Positions 9,428 to 19,009 of a stretch of 64,000 nt of DNA are shown in pieces. The stretch is from Coriobacteriaceae bacterium (lineage in GTDB: Bacteria; Actinomycetota; Coriobacteriia; Coriobacteriales; UMGS124), in NCBI GenBank assembly GCA_019421015.1, contig JAHZGC010000025.1, positions 1 through 64,000 on the forward strand. Direction: 5' to 3'. Made by a program: the position numbers and the translations under genes. The first letter of the stretch is position 1. Every line of letters starts with the position of its first letter. The notes under the pieces were generated by a model that was given only the letters and a program-made list of their open reading frames with translations, ran no database searches and had not been told where the DNA came from.

Positions 9428-9504
9428 TCCGGCTGGTTCCCCAGGCGTCGGTTCGGCGCGCGGCACCGAGTCAGAACGGCGGGGGCACTGGATGTCAGAC
9501 TATG

Positions 9505-9523
9505 TTGTTTTACTGGAAAACAA
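9505..9523. promoter_or_regulatory. Weak palindrome resembling the 18.9-kb toxin-antitoxin operator
   Basis: TTGTTTTAC and GAAAACAA are imperfectly complementary around TG. The arms resemble the operator at 18939-18962, but no toxin-antitoxin gene is attached here. It may be chance. Confidence 0.25.
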
Positions 9524-9754
9524 TGCATGTGGAGTTGTTTGGCGAGTGAAGGGGCCCGTTTGAGCCGCCCACCTGCTTAGACCCCGCTGCTCCATCTAAG
9601 CGTCCGTGCTGATTGACGCCTGCACCTTCCCAGCACCCGCTTAGGGACGCTTCTCCACAAATGAGCGCGCCGCGGGCCGCGGGCCGCCGTACTGTTCGGC
9701 GCCAACGCGACCGGCCGGTTCCGAGGGCCGGTTGCGCGCCCATCTGGGGGTGCG

Positions 9755-9794
9755 GCTTCGACCCCGCGAAGTACCCGCTGCGCGGGGTCGAAGC
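9755..9794 (+). promoter_or_regulatory. Leader hairpin of the flavoprotein at 9848
   Basis: GCTTCGACCCCGCG (9755-9768) pairs perfectly with 9781-9794 across a 12-nt loop, ending 53 bp before the start codon. No U-run follows, so a transcript-stability or attenuation role is more likely than simple termination. Function is inferred only from position. Confidence 0.45.
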
Positions 9795-9847
9795 TGACCG
9801 CAACCCAGAACAGCCCGCATCCCACCCAAAGAAAGAAGGAGAACCCC

Positions 9848-11656
9848 ATGCCCCAGCCACCCATTTCATCATCCCGCACGTCCATCTCGCGCCGCGCCGT
9901 TGTGGCCGGAACTGTTGGAGCCGCCGCGGCCGCCGTCGCGTTGCCGTTTGCCGCCCCGAGCGCACACGCCGAGGAAGCCGTTGGCACGGTGGCCCCTCAG
10001 TACTTCGAAGGCACCGCGATGGGCCGCGCCGGCGACGTGACGCTGGGCGTGGTCTACGGCAACGGCTGCATCCTGGGCATCGACGTGGTCAAGGGCTCCG
10101 AGACGCCCACGATTTCCGAGATGGCCATCCAGAAGGTGGGCTCCGACATCGTGCGCTACCAGAGCCTCGCCGTCGACACCGTGGCCGGCGCCACCCTCAC
10201 GAGCCTCGCGACGATCAACGCCGTGCGCAACGCCCTCGAAGAGGCGGGCGTCGACACCGAGCCCTTCTCGGCCGCCCCGGCCTACCCCGAGGTCGAAGCC
10301 GCCGACACCAGCTGCGACGTGGTGGTGGCCGGCGCCGGTTCGGCCGGCATGATGGCCGCGCTGCAGGCCGCGGCCGCCGGCAAGAAGGTCATCGTGGTCG
10401 AGAAGCAGGGCATCCTGGGCGGCGGCGACTCGATGTTCGCCTCCACGGGCCTGCCGGGCGGCGGCGGGTACCTGGCCTACAAGGCCGGCGTCGAGAACGG
10501 CGAGCGGGGCTATCTGGACGCGAAGCTGGCTGCTGCCGAGAAGTCGGGGCTGCCGGTGGACCTCGACAACCTCGCTGCTTACAGCATGATGACCGACGAG
10601 GCCGCCGACTACTACATCTCGATCGGCGTCTCGCTGGGCAACTTCAACCCCAAGACGTTCGCCATCGGCATGGACGACGGATCGGCCCCTGGCGTTTCGA
10701 TCATCAAGCGCCTGGGCGAGCAGCTCGACCGCAAGGGCATCGACTACCGCCTCAACACCAAGCTCGTCTCGATCGTGACCGACGAGGCCGGCGCGGTGAC
10801 GGGCATCGAGGTGCAGAACCCCGGCGGCACCTACGTGATCTCGGCTCCGGCGGTGATCCTGGCTACGGGTGGCTTCGGCAACAACGAGGACATGCTCGCC
10901 GAGTATGCCGACGCCGCCGACTTCTGCGGGCTGCCCCACACCGGCGCGGTCTCGGCCATGGGCGAGGGCATTCTGGCCGCCAAGGAGGTGGGCGCCGCCT
11001 GGGGCGACCTCACCGCCATCAAGGCCAACAACCTGGGCCATGTGGCTAGCAACGGCGCGGTTATCTCGCTGGCCACGATCCAGACCGTCGCCGCGCTCGT
11101 CAACGACGAGGGCATGCGCTTTGTGAACGAGAGCGGCACCCCCATCCACGACAAGTCGAAGGCCACCCTGCTCCAGCCCAACAAGGAGGCCTGGGCCGTG
11201 TTCGACCAGAAGGCCATGGACGCCAAGGCCCTGCTGCGCGGCTACGACGCCCTCGGCTACTTTGAAAGCGGAGAAACCCTCGAGGAGCTGGCGGCGGCCA
11301 TGGGCTTCGATGAGGCTGCGACCGCCAACTTCGTGGCGACCATAGGGGCGTGGCAGCAGCAGGCCGAGGGCGACGTCGACGAGACCTTTGGCGGCACCGT
11401 GCTCAACGCCTACGACCAGCCGCCCTTCTACGCGGCCCTGGTGCAGCCGGCCATGCAGAGCACCTACGGCGGCGTGAAGACCGACCCGGCGGCCCGCGTG
11501 CTCAACGAGGAGGGCACGCCCATCCCGGGCCTCTATGCCGCTGGTGCGGTGTCGGGCCACGAGTGCTACGGCAACGTGGTGGGCAACGGCCTCACGATCG
11601 CGGCCACCTTTGGCATGATCGCCGGTCAGACGGCCGCCGCCGACTTGGACGCGTAA
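9848..11656 (+). CDS. Flavocytochrome-like fumarate reductase with FMN-binding and FAD domains
   Basis: A 602-residue exported flavoenzyme. A Tat signal (SISRRAVVAGTVGAAAAA) is followed by an FMN_bind domain (about 50-140) with the flavinylation motif AGATLTS, where the Thr normally carries covalent FMN. The FAD_binding_2 domain begins with VVVAGAGSAGMMAA near 158 and ends with GLYAAGAVSGHECYGNVVGNG. The two-domain order matches extracellular FMN/FAD reductases fed by membrane flavoprotein electron transfer. AAGGAG precedes the ATG. A convergent LuxR membrane regulator lies immediately downstream, the usual pairing in this group. The acceptor is unknown. Confidence 0.93.
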   Translation: MPQPPISSSRTSISRRAVVAGTVGAAAAAVALPFAAPSAHAEEAVGTVAPQYFEGTAMGRAGDVTLGVVYGNGCILGIDVVKGSETPTISEMAIQKVGSDIVRYQSLAVDTVAGATLTSLATINAVRNALEEAGVDTEPFSAAPAYPEVEAADTSCDVVVAGAGSAGMMAALQAAAAGKKVIVVEKQGILGGGDSMFASTGLPGGGGYLAYKAGVENGERGYLDAKLAAAEKSGLPVDLDNLAAYSMMTDEAADYYISIGVSLGNFNPKTFAIGMDDGSAPGVSIIKRLGEQLDRKGIDYRLNTKLVSIVTDEAGAVTGIEVQNPGGTYVISAPAVILATGGFGNNEDMLAEYADAADFCGLPHTGAVSAMGEGILAAKEVGAAWGDLTAIKANNLGHVASNGAVISLATIQTVAALVNDEGMRFVNESGTPIHDKSKATLLQPNKEAWAVFDQKAMDAKALLRGYDALGYFESGETLEELAAAMGFDEAATANFVATIGAWQQQAEGDVDETFGGTVLNAYDQPPFYAALVQPAMQSTYGGVKTDPAARVLNEEGTPIPGLYAAGAVSGHECYGNVVGNGLTIAATFGMIAGQTAAADLDA

Positions 11657-11739
11657 GGCCCCGATGGGCAGCGGGCGCAGCGGCTGCGCGAGGCCTGCGG
11701 GTCTGGTGCGGTCGGGGCGCACGACGCTGGGGCGACCGC

Positions 11740-11780
11740 AGCGGCCCGGGCTTCTCTACCGAGGGGTCCGGGCCGCTTTT
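11740..11780. terminator. Bidirectional terminator between flavoprotein and LuxR gene
   Basis: AGCGGCCCGG (11740-11749) pairs with CCGGGCCGCT (11768-11777), followed by TTTT. It lies between two convergent genes and reaches just into the LuxR 3' end. Confidence 0.75.
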
Positions 11781-13186
11781 GCGTGGGCGGCGTCCATGCC
11801 CAGAAGACCGAGCAGCTCGACGCGCGAGTGCACGTCGAGCTTGCGGTAGATGTTGCTCGTGTGGGCGCGCACGGTGCTCTGGGCGCATACGAACTCGTCG
11901 GCGATGTCGGAGGTCGAGGCACCATCGGCCAGAAGCGCCAGCACGGCCGCCTCGCGGTCGGTAAGGCCGTAACGCTCGGCGACGGCGGGAAGTCCCAGGT
12001 TAGAGGGCTTGGCGTCCGACTGATCCCAGCTCAGGCGCTCTATAAGGTCGGGGTTGCGCATGAGGACGACGCTGGCCACCAGGGTTATCGCCACTGCGGC
12101 GGCGCACAGCAGCACGTGGGCGGTGTCGGACCACCAGGGAGATCCTACGCAGGCCGCCCCGGCCCATTTGCCTGCCTGGAGGGCCAGCTTGTACACCCCG
12201 GCCAGCAGGCCGCACAAAAAGGCCGCCGTATGATGCGGCCGATAGGCGAGTGCGCAACCTGTGCCGTAGAGAAGCACGAGGCAGATCTCGCTGCTGGCAC
12301 CAAAGAGGACGCCCGGCACCCAGCCCTCGTTTTGGGTGAGGACCACCAGCACGAAGCCAGCCCCCGACACGACCGGAAACGCCGTCAACAGGTGCTTCAC
12401 GTCAAGGGCGCCCGCGCAGAACAGCACGGTGACCAGCACGGCGAGTTCCACAACAACCATGCCGGTGCGCGATGTCCACGAGTAGGTCTGCACCTCGGCG
12501 ACGATCTCGCCAAGGTTCAGGGCGAACACGAACACCACGATGGCGGCCACGTAGGTCCAGGGAACGCGTTGGGCCGAGCGCGCCGGGGCGGCCGTCGGCA
12601 GGCGTGCGGGCTCCAGGGAGCGGTGCGCGGCGATGAAGCACAGTGTCGAAGCAAGCGGCAGCAGTCCCACGAAGACGCCCATGACGGCAAAGGCGAGGTT
12701 GGCGTAGATGGGCCAGAGTGCGAAGGCAACCAGGTAGGACCCCGACCACGCCACCAGCATACGGCGCGGGGTAAGGCTGCCAAACAGCTCGAGCCAGAGG
12801 ATCAGCATGCTGGCGTAGCCCAGACCGCCCGCGATGAGGGCGCCCGCCGCCATGGCGGAGGGGAGCATGCCGGCCAAGTTGAGACAGGCGCCTATGGTGG
12901 AGAGCACCACCAGCAAAGGTGAGCCCAGGACCACGATGCCGCTGCGATAGACGGGACCGCGCAGATAGGCCATAAGGGCCAGGCCAAAGAAGCCGAGGAC
13001 TTCTCCGATGTCTACGAGGAGCTGGGCCTGCAGGGGGCCAAAGGCCTCGAAGGCGGCTGCGGCGCACCCGGTGCTGAGGATCCGCCCCAGCCACCCGCGC
13101 GCGAGTCCCAGGCCGAGAAACGCGGCACCCACCAAGGGGAGTTGGCTTGCGGCGGAGCAGATGCGATTCACGAACGACCAGAACAT
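11756..13186 (-). CDS. LuxR regulator with polytopic membrane domain
   Basis: A 476-residue protein with about twelve hydrophobic segments in its first 400 residues and a LuxR/GerE helix-turn-helix at the end (LTDREAAVLALLADGAS...STVRAHTSNIYRKLDVHSR). Proteins of this build are expanded in Eggerthella-type bacteria and sit beside substrate-specific oxidoreductases, where they are thought to sense the substrate at the membrane. The chosen ATG (MFWSF) follows AAGGGAG; a longer frame opens at 13225. Its convergent partner is the FMN/FAD reductase at 9848. Confidence 0.9.
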   Translation of the reverse strand: MFWSFVNRICSAASQLPLVGAAFLGLGLARGWLGRILSTGCAAAAFEAFGPLQAQLLVDIGEVLGFFGLALMAYLRGPVYRSGIVVLGSPLLVVLSTIGACLNLAGMLPSAMAAGALIAGGLGYASMLILWLELFGSLTPRRMLVAWSGSYLVAFALWPIYANLAFAVMGVFVGLLPLASTLCFIAAHRSLEPARLPTAAPARSAQRVPWTYVAAIVVFVFALNLGEIVAEVQTYSWTSRTGMVVVELAVLVTVLFCAGALDVKHLLTAFPVVSGAGFVLVVLTQNEGWVPGVLFGASSEICLVLLYGTGCALAYRPHHTAAFLCGLLAGVYKLALQAGKWAGAACVGSPWWSDTAHVLLCAAAVAITLVASVVLMRNPDLIERLSWDQSDAKPSNLGLPAVAERYGLTDREAAVLALLADGASTSDIADEFVCAQSTVRAHTSNIYRKLDVHSRVELLGLLGMDAAHAKAARTPR

Positions 13187-13233
13187 GGTGTCTCCCTTGC
13201 GGTGTCTGTTGGGGCTTGGGGGCACCCAGCGGG

Positions 13234-14649
13234 TTATCTTGACTCCGCAGGATAATATCGGCGATCGCGCGTGCTTCCTGTTGCCGTGACCAGGCCATCG
13301 TCGACCAGCGCTGCCAAAAGGCGGCGTGCCTTGCTGGGCGTGAGATTGAGCGCCGAACGAACCTCGCCGTTCGATATGCTTCCTCGTTGGCGCATGAGCC
13401 GCAAGACGAGGTCTCGGTCGCTGCTGGCTGTTCCGCAGACCGGGGATCCGTGCGAGGGCGCCACCGTTTCTTTGTTGATTCTCTGCAAAGGTACCGATGC
13501 CTTAAATACGTCGCCTTCTTCGAGAACCGGGTCGCGTCCCGTGTATATGCGCGAATATCGATACAGAATGCGGGTGCCCGACCCAAGGGCTTCGGCGCGG
13601 CCAATCTGGTTAAAAAACGATGCGATAATGGGGTTCTTGGGGGTCGGCTTGAAATTGCCCAAATCGATATGACCCTCGAAGAGGGCACGGCTTGCGTTTG
13701 TTGTGCTTAGCGACTGGCCATCGATAACCATGCGCGCGGGGAGCGGATGGGCGTACTCGCGATGCATCAAACTGTTGGCTACAATTTCGCGCAGGATGAT
13801 GTCGCGGGGGCTTACGGCCTGGGTTCCCTCCAAAGCAAACGTATCGGGCAGATGCTTTTGGCCAAACTCGACAAGTTGCGTATATGCGCGAAACAGGTTG
13901 GCGGTTATCGTAAGCCGATCGTCGTAGCGCTCTTCATCGATACGGCGAACAACGGCATCGGTTATATAAGACGGGCAGACCGATGCCACCACGTCGTCAC
14001 GCCCCAAAAGAAGCACGCCCGCCAGATTAAAGCCCTCCTCGCCTGTTGCGTAATCTTTTTGATACAGGCGTGCGCTCCTGAACAGCTCCTCGTCGCTCAT
14101 GGCAACCCATGGGTGGTCGGGCTTTTTGTTTGCCGCCATTTGGCGCACAATGGGAAGAAGATCCAGCTCGAGGTCTTCTCTCTCTACATACTTGAAGACG
14201 CGGCGTTCGGTGTATGCGTTTTGCTTCCGAATATATAGGAGCGATATCTGCGCGTCTGTTGTCAATCGCACGTCGCTGTCGCCGATGCGATCATAGATGG
14301 TGCCCTTGTATTGGTGAACTGCGGAGCTCGGGGGTACCCAGATGCGCAGCACTGCCTTTTCGCCGTAATCTATTGGATCGAACTCAAGAGAAGGGGGTGC
14401 CGAGAACGCGTTCTTGTTCGAAACGACATTGGTAATATTGCGCTGGATGGCAAGAAGGGTTGTTTTTGGAATGCCGAGAATCGCTCCGTCGTCGGACACC
14501 CCTAAAAACAAGTTGCCCCCGGAGCGGTTTGCAAACGAGCATATTGTTTCGAATACGTCATGTTCTGGCTGGTTGCCGCAGCGTTTGAACTCTACCGTTC
14601 CCGACTCTCCCTTGAGCAGGTAGTCCACTTCGAGTTCTTCGGGCGTCAT
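13234..14649 (-). CDS. AlbA_2 (Schlafen-type) ATP-binding putative regulator
   Basis: A 471-residue protein of the RecG-like/AlbA_2 family. The N-terminal 120 residues form the AlbA_2 domain (GTVEFKRCG...SFANRSGGNLFLGVSDDG), the middle has an HATPase-like segment with ILREIVANSLMHREY, and the end is a winged helix (NGEVRSALNLTPSKARRLLAAL). Such proteins act as ATP- or nucleic-acid-binding regulators of unknown target, sometimes linked to phage defence. The gene stands alone; its upstream DNA carries six tandem decamers. Confidence 0.85.
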   Translation of the reverse strand: MTPEELEVDYLLKGESGTVEFKRCGNQPEHDVFETICSFANRSGGNLFLGVSDDGAILGIPKTTLLAIQRNITNVVSNKNAFSAPPSLEFDPIDYGEKAVLRIWVPPSSAVHQYKGTIYDRIGDSDVRLTTDAQISLLYIRKQNAYTERRVFKYVEREDLELDLLPIVRQMAANKKPDHPWVAMSDEELFRSARLYQKDYATGEEGFNLAGVLLLGRDDVVASVCPSYITDAVVRRIDEERYDDRLTITANLFRAYTQLVEFGQKHLPDTFALEGTQAVSPRDIILREIVANSLMHREYAHPLPARMVIDGQSLSTTNASRALFEGHIDLGNFKPTPKNPIIASFFNQIGRAEALGSGTRILYRYSRIYTGRDPVLEEGDVFKASVPLQRINKETVAPSHGSPVCGTASSDRDLVLRLMRQRGSISNGEVRSALNLTPSKARRLLAALVDDGLVTATGSTRDRRYYPAESR

Positions 14650-14710
14650 GGCTTATCCCCCCCATCGAGTCGAGGCTGCCCGGGGTCCCAGGCAACGCAA
14701 GAGAGCATGT

Positions 14711-14770
14711 CGATGAGAATATGTGAGAATATGTGAGAATGCGTGAGAATATGTGAGAATGCGTGAGAAT
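14711..14770. repeat. Six tandem decamer repeats upstream of the AlbA_2 gene
   Basis: The unit ATGTGAGAAT (variants GCGTGAGAAT and CGATGAGAAT) is repeated six times without gaps, starting 61 bp before the AlbA_2 start codon. Ten bases equals about one helical turn, so a protein binding each unit would sit on one face. Copy number could change by slippage. Confidence 0.9.
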
Positions 14771-14896
14771 ACCAAGGGTCGGCATTCTTGCTCTCCGCGG
14801 TTTCGGCCTATTGGGGAAGAGACACCCGGAACGGGGGAACTGACGCGAGCGTCATCTTGGCCACGTATGGCGGGGAGTCGGAAGCGATCCGACTAT

Positions 14897-15166
14897 TTAA
14901 CGATAGAACAAAAGGGCGCCGAAATACTTTTCCCACTCGTTGCATATAAACGCATGGTTTGCAGAGATTACTTTAAGGATGTTCCGCAAGTTCTTTTCGG
15001 AAATGTCACCACGGCCCGCGACCAGGCATCCGCCGTCTTCTGTGAGCCATACTTTGGTAGAGTTTGTCTCTGGGCGCCCCCGGGACACGTGGACGTGCAC
15101 CGGCTCGTTTCCCTCGCCGCTCCAGAAATAGACTATGTAGCCGCCGATGCTGAAGAGTTTAGGCAT
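14897..15166 (-). CDS. DUF4160 domain protein
   Basis: An 89-residue protein of the DUF4160 family (FSIGGYIVYFWSGEGNEPVHVHV), seen in small two-gene modules with a second short protein that behave like toxin-antitoxin or mobile pairs. Its start codon overlaps the stop of the upstream gene by eight bases, so translation is probably coupled. No biochemical role is established for the family. Confidence 0.8.
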   Translation of the reverse strand: MPKLFSIGGYIVYFWSGEGNEPVHVHVSRGRPETNSTKVWLTEDGGCLVAGRGDISEKNLRNILKVISANHAFICNEWEKYFGALLFYR

Positions 15167-15428
15167 GCGCGAACCCGCCCTCCCAGGCGAAGTTCATGAT
15201 GACCGGGGCGTTGTTTCTGACGAACTGTTCGTACCACCGGAGTTGCTCGGGTGAGAAACCCTCGGTTTGCAGCCACTTGCACGCGGGCAGGATGCACCAC
15301 GCCGAGTTGAAGCCCATCTCGATCGGCTGCTCCACGCAGACCAAGACCGTCCCGTCCTCGCGGGGTTCGGAATAGGAGACTTGTGTGTCGTCTGCGAGCC
15401 TCAGGTACTCGAACATCTTTACACCCAT
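15159..15428 (-). CDS. Small partner protein of the DUF4160 gene
   Basis: An 89-residue acidic and aromatic protein that I do not recognise with confidence; it resembles the DUF2442-like partners of DUF4160. The preferred ATG (MGVKMFEYL) follows AAGGG; the open frame extends to 15497. First gene of a two-gene minus-strand operon. Confidence 0.65.
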   Translation of the reverse strand: MGVKMFEYLRLADDTQVSYSEPREDGTVLVCVEQPIEMGFNSAWCILPACKWLQTEGFSPEQLRWYEQFVRNNAPVIMNFAWEGGFAHA

Positions 15429-15569
15429 GGAGAAACCCTTCCGTGTTGCGGCAGGCGGCTGCGACCGATCGATGCGTCTGCCATTGTATGCCCGCATTCG
15501 ATGGATGTAATCTGTGTGCGCAGATTTTCCGCTCCCTTATTCACCAGGCCCTCTTTCGCTGTACCACCT

Positions 15570-15607
15570 TTCGTGCGACAACCCAAAAACCGATTCGTGC
15601 GACAACC
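15570..15607 (+). promoter_or_regulatory. Direct repeat upstream of the flavoprotein at 15706
   Basis: TTCGTGCGACAACC occurs at 15570-15583 and again at 15594-15607, 24 bp apart (about two helical turns). This spacing suits tandem binding of a LuxR dimer, and the convergent LuxR gene is the obvious candidate (inference). Confidence 0.5.
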
Positions 15608-15705
15608 GGCCTCCCTCTGCGGGCCATAGTGCGGGCCATGCAACGTCCGCCGTGAGCCGACGCACCGTGCGCCGGCTTCGCACGAGCCCGAAAGGACTGC
15701 GTCCC

Positions 15706-17256
15706 ATGACCGTCTTCAACGCCTCTATTGCCCGTCGCTCGCTCGTAACTGCCGGTACCTGCGCCGTCGCCGCGGCCGCCGACTCCCCGTTGGCTGCGTT
15801 TGCCGCTGAGGCCCTCGCCCCCACCCCCGCCTGGGACATCGAGGCCGACGTCGTGGTCGTTGGCTCCGGCGCCGCGGGAATCTCGGCCGCCGTGGCCGCC
15901 ATCGAGGCCGGCGCCGACGTGGTCATGGTCGAGAAGTGGGACACCCTGGGCGGCATCAGCGCCTCGTGCGTGCAGTTCTGTGCCTACGACTCGGGCCTCC
16001 ACACGCCCCAGCCGTTCGCCGACGTGACCGACGACGCGGAGCGGATGTTCGCCGCCAGCATGGAGGCGTCGGGCAACACGGCCGACCCGGCGTTCCTGCG
16101 CGTTATCTGCGAGACCTCGCCCGACGTCATCGACTGGATGGTCGCCCACGGCTGCGAGTTCAAGGAAGCCCTGCGCCCCTCCGACGGCCGCAAGGGCCAG
16201 GGCAAGTACATCACGGCTACCCCCGGCGAGCTGGTGAGCAAGCTCATGCCGTTGGTGCAGGAGCAGGGCAGCGTGCTCACGGGCCACAAGCTGGCCGAGC
16301 TCGTGTACGACGAGGGGCTCGGGCGCGTGGGCGGCATCGTGTGCGACACCGACGACGGCCCGGTGCGCATCGGCGCGGCCGGCGGCGTGGTGGTCTGCAG
16401 CGGCCCCTGGCCCGACGACGAGGTGCTCGGCGCGCGTCATCTGCCTGCCGCCATGGGCGAGATGCCGGCGGCCGTGGCCCAGACCATGGTCTCGATGGGC
16501 ATGCCGTTTGGCCCCTACACCGGCGAGGCCGTGCGCGCGGCCCAGAAGATCGGCGCCGCCGTGCGCCATATGGAGTACGTCATGCCCGACCCCTACTACG
16601 CCGTGCCCGAGCTCATGCTCCAGCGCGTGGCCGCCTTCGGTGTGTCGCGCTCGGTGAACCAGGTGCTCATCGGCTCTGACGGCAGGCGCTTCACCGACGA
16701 GGGCAAGATGTGCGGCGCCATCGCGGTCGATGTGATGAACCAGCCCGGCAGCGTGTGCTACCCCGTGACCGACGGCCACATCGTGCCGAGCCAGCTGCAG
16801 ATGGGCGGCTCGGTCGAGGCCATGGAGCAGTGGGCGGCCGACGGCCACGTGGCCCGCGGGGAGACCCTCGAGGAGCTGGCGGCCAACATGGAGGAGCTCT
16901 TTGGCACGCCGGCCGACGAGGTGCTCGCCACGCTGACCCGCTACAACGAGTTCTGCGCGGCCGGCTCTGACGACGACTTCGGCAAGGACCCCCACTACCT
17001 GGCCCCCTACGACCAGCCGCCCTTCTACGCCGGCCCTGCCGAGACCTGCCGCTACCTGTACACCCACGGCGGCCTCGACACCGACCTCCAGGCGCAGGTG
17101 CAGGGGATCGACGGAGTTCCCATCGCCGGCCTCTACGCCGCCGGCATGTGCACGGGCGGCCACCTGGGGACCGACACGATCTCGGGCAACTGGCAGCTAG
17201 ACGCCGTGGTGTTCGGCCGCATTGCCGGTGCCAACGCGGCTGCTGCTGCGTGCTAG
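15706..17256 (+). CDS. FAD-dependent fumarate-reductase-like flavoprotein, Tat-exported
   Basis: A 516-residue FAD_binding_2 protein. A short Tat-like leader (ARRSLVTAGTCAVAAAA) precedes the FAD site VVVGSGAAGISAAVAA near residue 46; the C-terminal GLYAAGMCTGGHLG contributes to FAD binding. The ATG is placed after GAAAGGA; the frame is open to 15514 but the upstream part has no signal and covers the operator repeats. It has no FMN domain, unlike the flavoprotein at 9848. A convergent LuxR gene overlaps its last four bases. Substrate unknown. Confidence 0.9.
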   Translation: MTVFNASIARRSLVTAGTCAVAAAADSPLAAFAAEALAPTPAWDIEADVVVVGSGAAGISAAVAAIEAGADVVMVEKWDTLGGISASCVQFCAYDSGLHTPQPFADVTDDAERMFAASMEASGNTADPAFLRVICETSPDVIDWMVAHGCEFKEALRPSDGRKGQGKYITATPGELVSKLMPLVQEQGSVLTGHKLAELVYDEGLGRVGGIVCDTDDGPVRIGAAGGVVVCSGPWPDDEVLGARHLPAAMGEMPAAVAQTMVSMGMPFGPYTGEAVRAAQKIGAAVRHMEYVMPDPYYAVPELMLQRVAAFGVSRSVNQVLIGSDGRRFTDEGKMCGAIAVDVMNQPGSVCYPVTDGHIVPSQLQMGGSVEAMEQWAADGHVARGETLEELAANMEELFGTPADEVLATLTRYNEFCAAGSDDDFGKDPHYLAPYDQPPFYAGPAETCRYLYTHGGLDTDLQAQVQGIDGVPIAGLYAAGMCTGGHLGTDTISGNWQLDAVVFGRIAGANAAAAAC

Positions 17257-18844
17257 GATCGCGGGGGCTTCTCTGCTGCGGAATCGGCGGTGGAGGAGCC
17301 GGCGGAGAAGCCCCCGCTTTGCAGCTCGCCCATGAGGTCGAGCAGCTCTTGTCGCGAGTGGACGCCGAGCTTGGCGTAGGCGCGGCGCAGGTAGGTCTTG
17401 ACCGTGTGCTCCGAGATCATGGCCTGGTCGGCGAGGTAGCGGGCGCTGCGGCCCGAGGAGTACTCGGCCACGGTCTGGGCCTCCTTGGCCGAGAGGCCAA
17501 AGTGCTCGCGCAGCAGGTCGAGGGCGTCTGGGCGCGCGGGTGCGGGCACAGACGCGGGCGTGGACGGCTGGGTGCCAGGTTGCGTTGCGGTGTGCGGGGC
17601 CTGCTGCCCCTGCGACGTCTGGGCGCGGGCCGGGTTTTGGATGCCGGGCGGCTCCTGGGCACACGGCGCCCCCTGCACGCGCGACGGTCTGCGGCCCAGC
17701 AGCACGGCCCCGTACAGCAGGCACAGCGAGAGCAAAAGCCCCCACAGCACAAAGGCCACGAGCCGCGCGTCGCTTGATCCGACGAACGTCCCCGCAGGTA
17801 GATAGCCCAGCGATTGGCCGGCCGCTATGGAGAGCTGCGCCACGGCCACCGGCAGGCCGAGTACAAACAGCGCCGGGAGCTTGCGCGCGTGGGCCTCGCT
17901 CACAAAGAGCCCATCCACAGCAGCGCGAAGAACGTGATGAGCAGCGCCACCATGAGGCTGCCGGCAAAGTTGGCCTGCTGGGGCAAGAACGCCCCGAACA
18001 GCAGGACCGAGGCAAAGGCCGCCACCGACAGCGGGTAGATGGCGTCGACGTCGACCCTGCGGGGGCGCAGCGCGGCCAGTGCGACGACCATGGCCAGGGC
18101 CACGGCGGCGCACACCAGCGACGTTGCAGGGGCCTGGGCGTACTGGACCCCGCGAAACAGGTCGACCTGCACCACCAGACCGCACATGGCCGAGAAAACC
18201 GTGGTGCCCACGAGCGCCCGGGCCATGCGGCCGCGCAGCCCCTGGGTCGAGGAAGCCTGGCTGTTAGGCGCGCTTTCCTGCATGGTCTGGTCCTGCATGG
18301 CCCGATACAGCCTGGGCGACCCGGCCAGGCATACGGCGAGCGCGACCCACGACCCGGCGAGGGCCACGTAAAAGCACTCGCGCCGCAGGTCGGGCACCCA
18401 GGCGGTGCAGGCGGGCACCAGGAGCGAGTCCACCAGGTAGCCGCAGGCGATGAGGATCACGGCGTAGCGGGGGATTACCAGCGAGAACAGCTGCATCCAG
18501 CAGAGGTTGACCAGGGCCCACCCCACGCCGCCCAGTATCTGGGCGACGCAGGCCCATACGGGGCCGCCTCCGCCGGAGGCCAGCAGCCACGCGAGGGCGC
18601 AGGCGATGCCGGCGATGCAGAGGCCGCGGGTCTTTTCGAGGCGGCCGGTCCAGGCCACGATCGCCACGGCGGCATAGGCGACGCCGCCGGCCGCGATGCC
18701 CGCGACGGCAAAGGGTGCGTTCGAATAGGGGCCCGACCCCACGTCGAGCAGGCGCGCCCCCTGGAACAGGCCAAAGCCCACGATCGAGACGACCATGAGC
18801 AGGACGACCTCTTTTGACAGCTTCGACAGCCCGTGCGTCTGCAT
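17253..18844 (-). pseudogene. LuxR regulator with membrane domain, frameshifted
   Basis: The first frame (start 18844, behind AAGGAG) encodes MQTHGLSKLS and about ten membrane segments, then stops after LLWMGSL at 17900. The rest (LFVSEAHARKLPALFVLGL, then a Pro/Ala-rich linker and a LuxR HTH: LSAKEAQTVAEYSSGRS...HTVKTYLRRAYAKLGVHSR) is in another frame. Adding one G to the GGG at about 17909-17911 restores one protein of about 530 residues. Either a recent mutation or a sequencing error. It would be the regulator of the convergent flavoprotein at 15706. Confidence 0.85.
17261..17317. terminator. Bidirectional terminator inside the LuxR 3' end
   Basis: GCGGGGGCTTCTC (17261-17273) pairs perfectly with 17305-17317, followed by TTT on the plus strand. 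It lies where the two convergent genes overlap, so it can stop both transcripts. Confidence 0.65.
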
Positions 18845-18938
18845 GGGATGCTCCTTCGTGGCCGGGTCCGGCGGCGTTTTGGGAAGCATGCTATAGCAAA
18901 CAGGCAGGCAGTGGGGAGGGACAGTGGGGACCTGACAC

Positions 18939-18973
18939 GGTTGTTTTACGTGTAAAACAACCTGTGGTATACT
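18939..18973 (+). promoter_or_regulatory. Operator and promoter of the antitoxin-toxin pair
   Basis: A perfect 24-bp palindrome: GGTTGTTTTAC (18939-18949), GT, then its complement to 18962. A TATACT -10 box lies at 18968-18973 and a weak -35 (TTTACG) falls inside the palindrome. This fits repression by the antitoxin or toxin-antitoxin complex. Confidence 0.75.
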
Positions 18974-19009
18974 CTGCCCACGCAATCGACCCGAAGGCGG
19001 GGTGAACCC

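Noticed and set aside
9493..9561. Short ORF starting MSDYVVLLENN
   Set aside because: Only 23 codons, no ribosome binding site of quality and no family signal.
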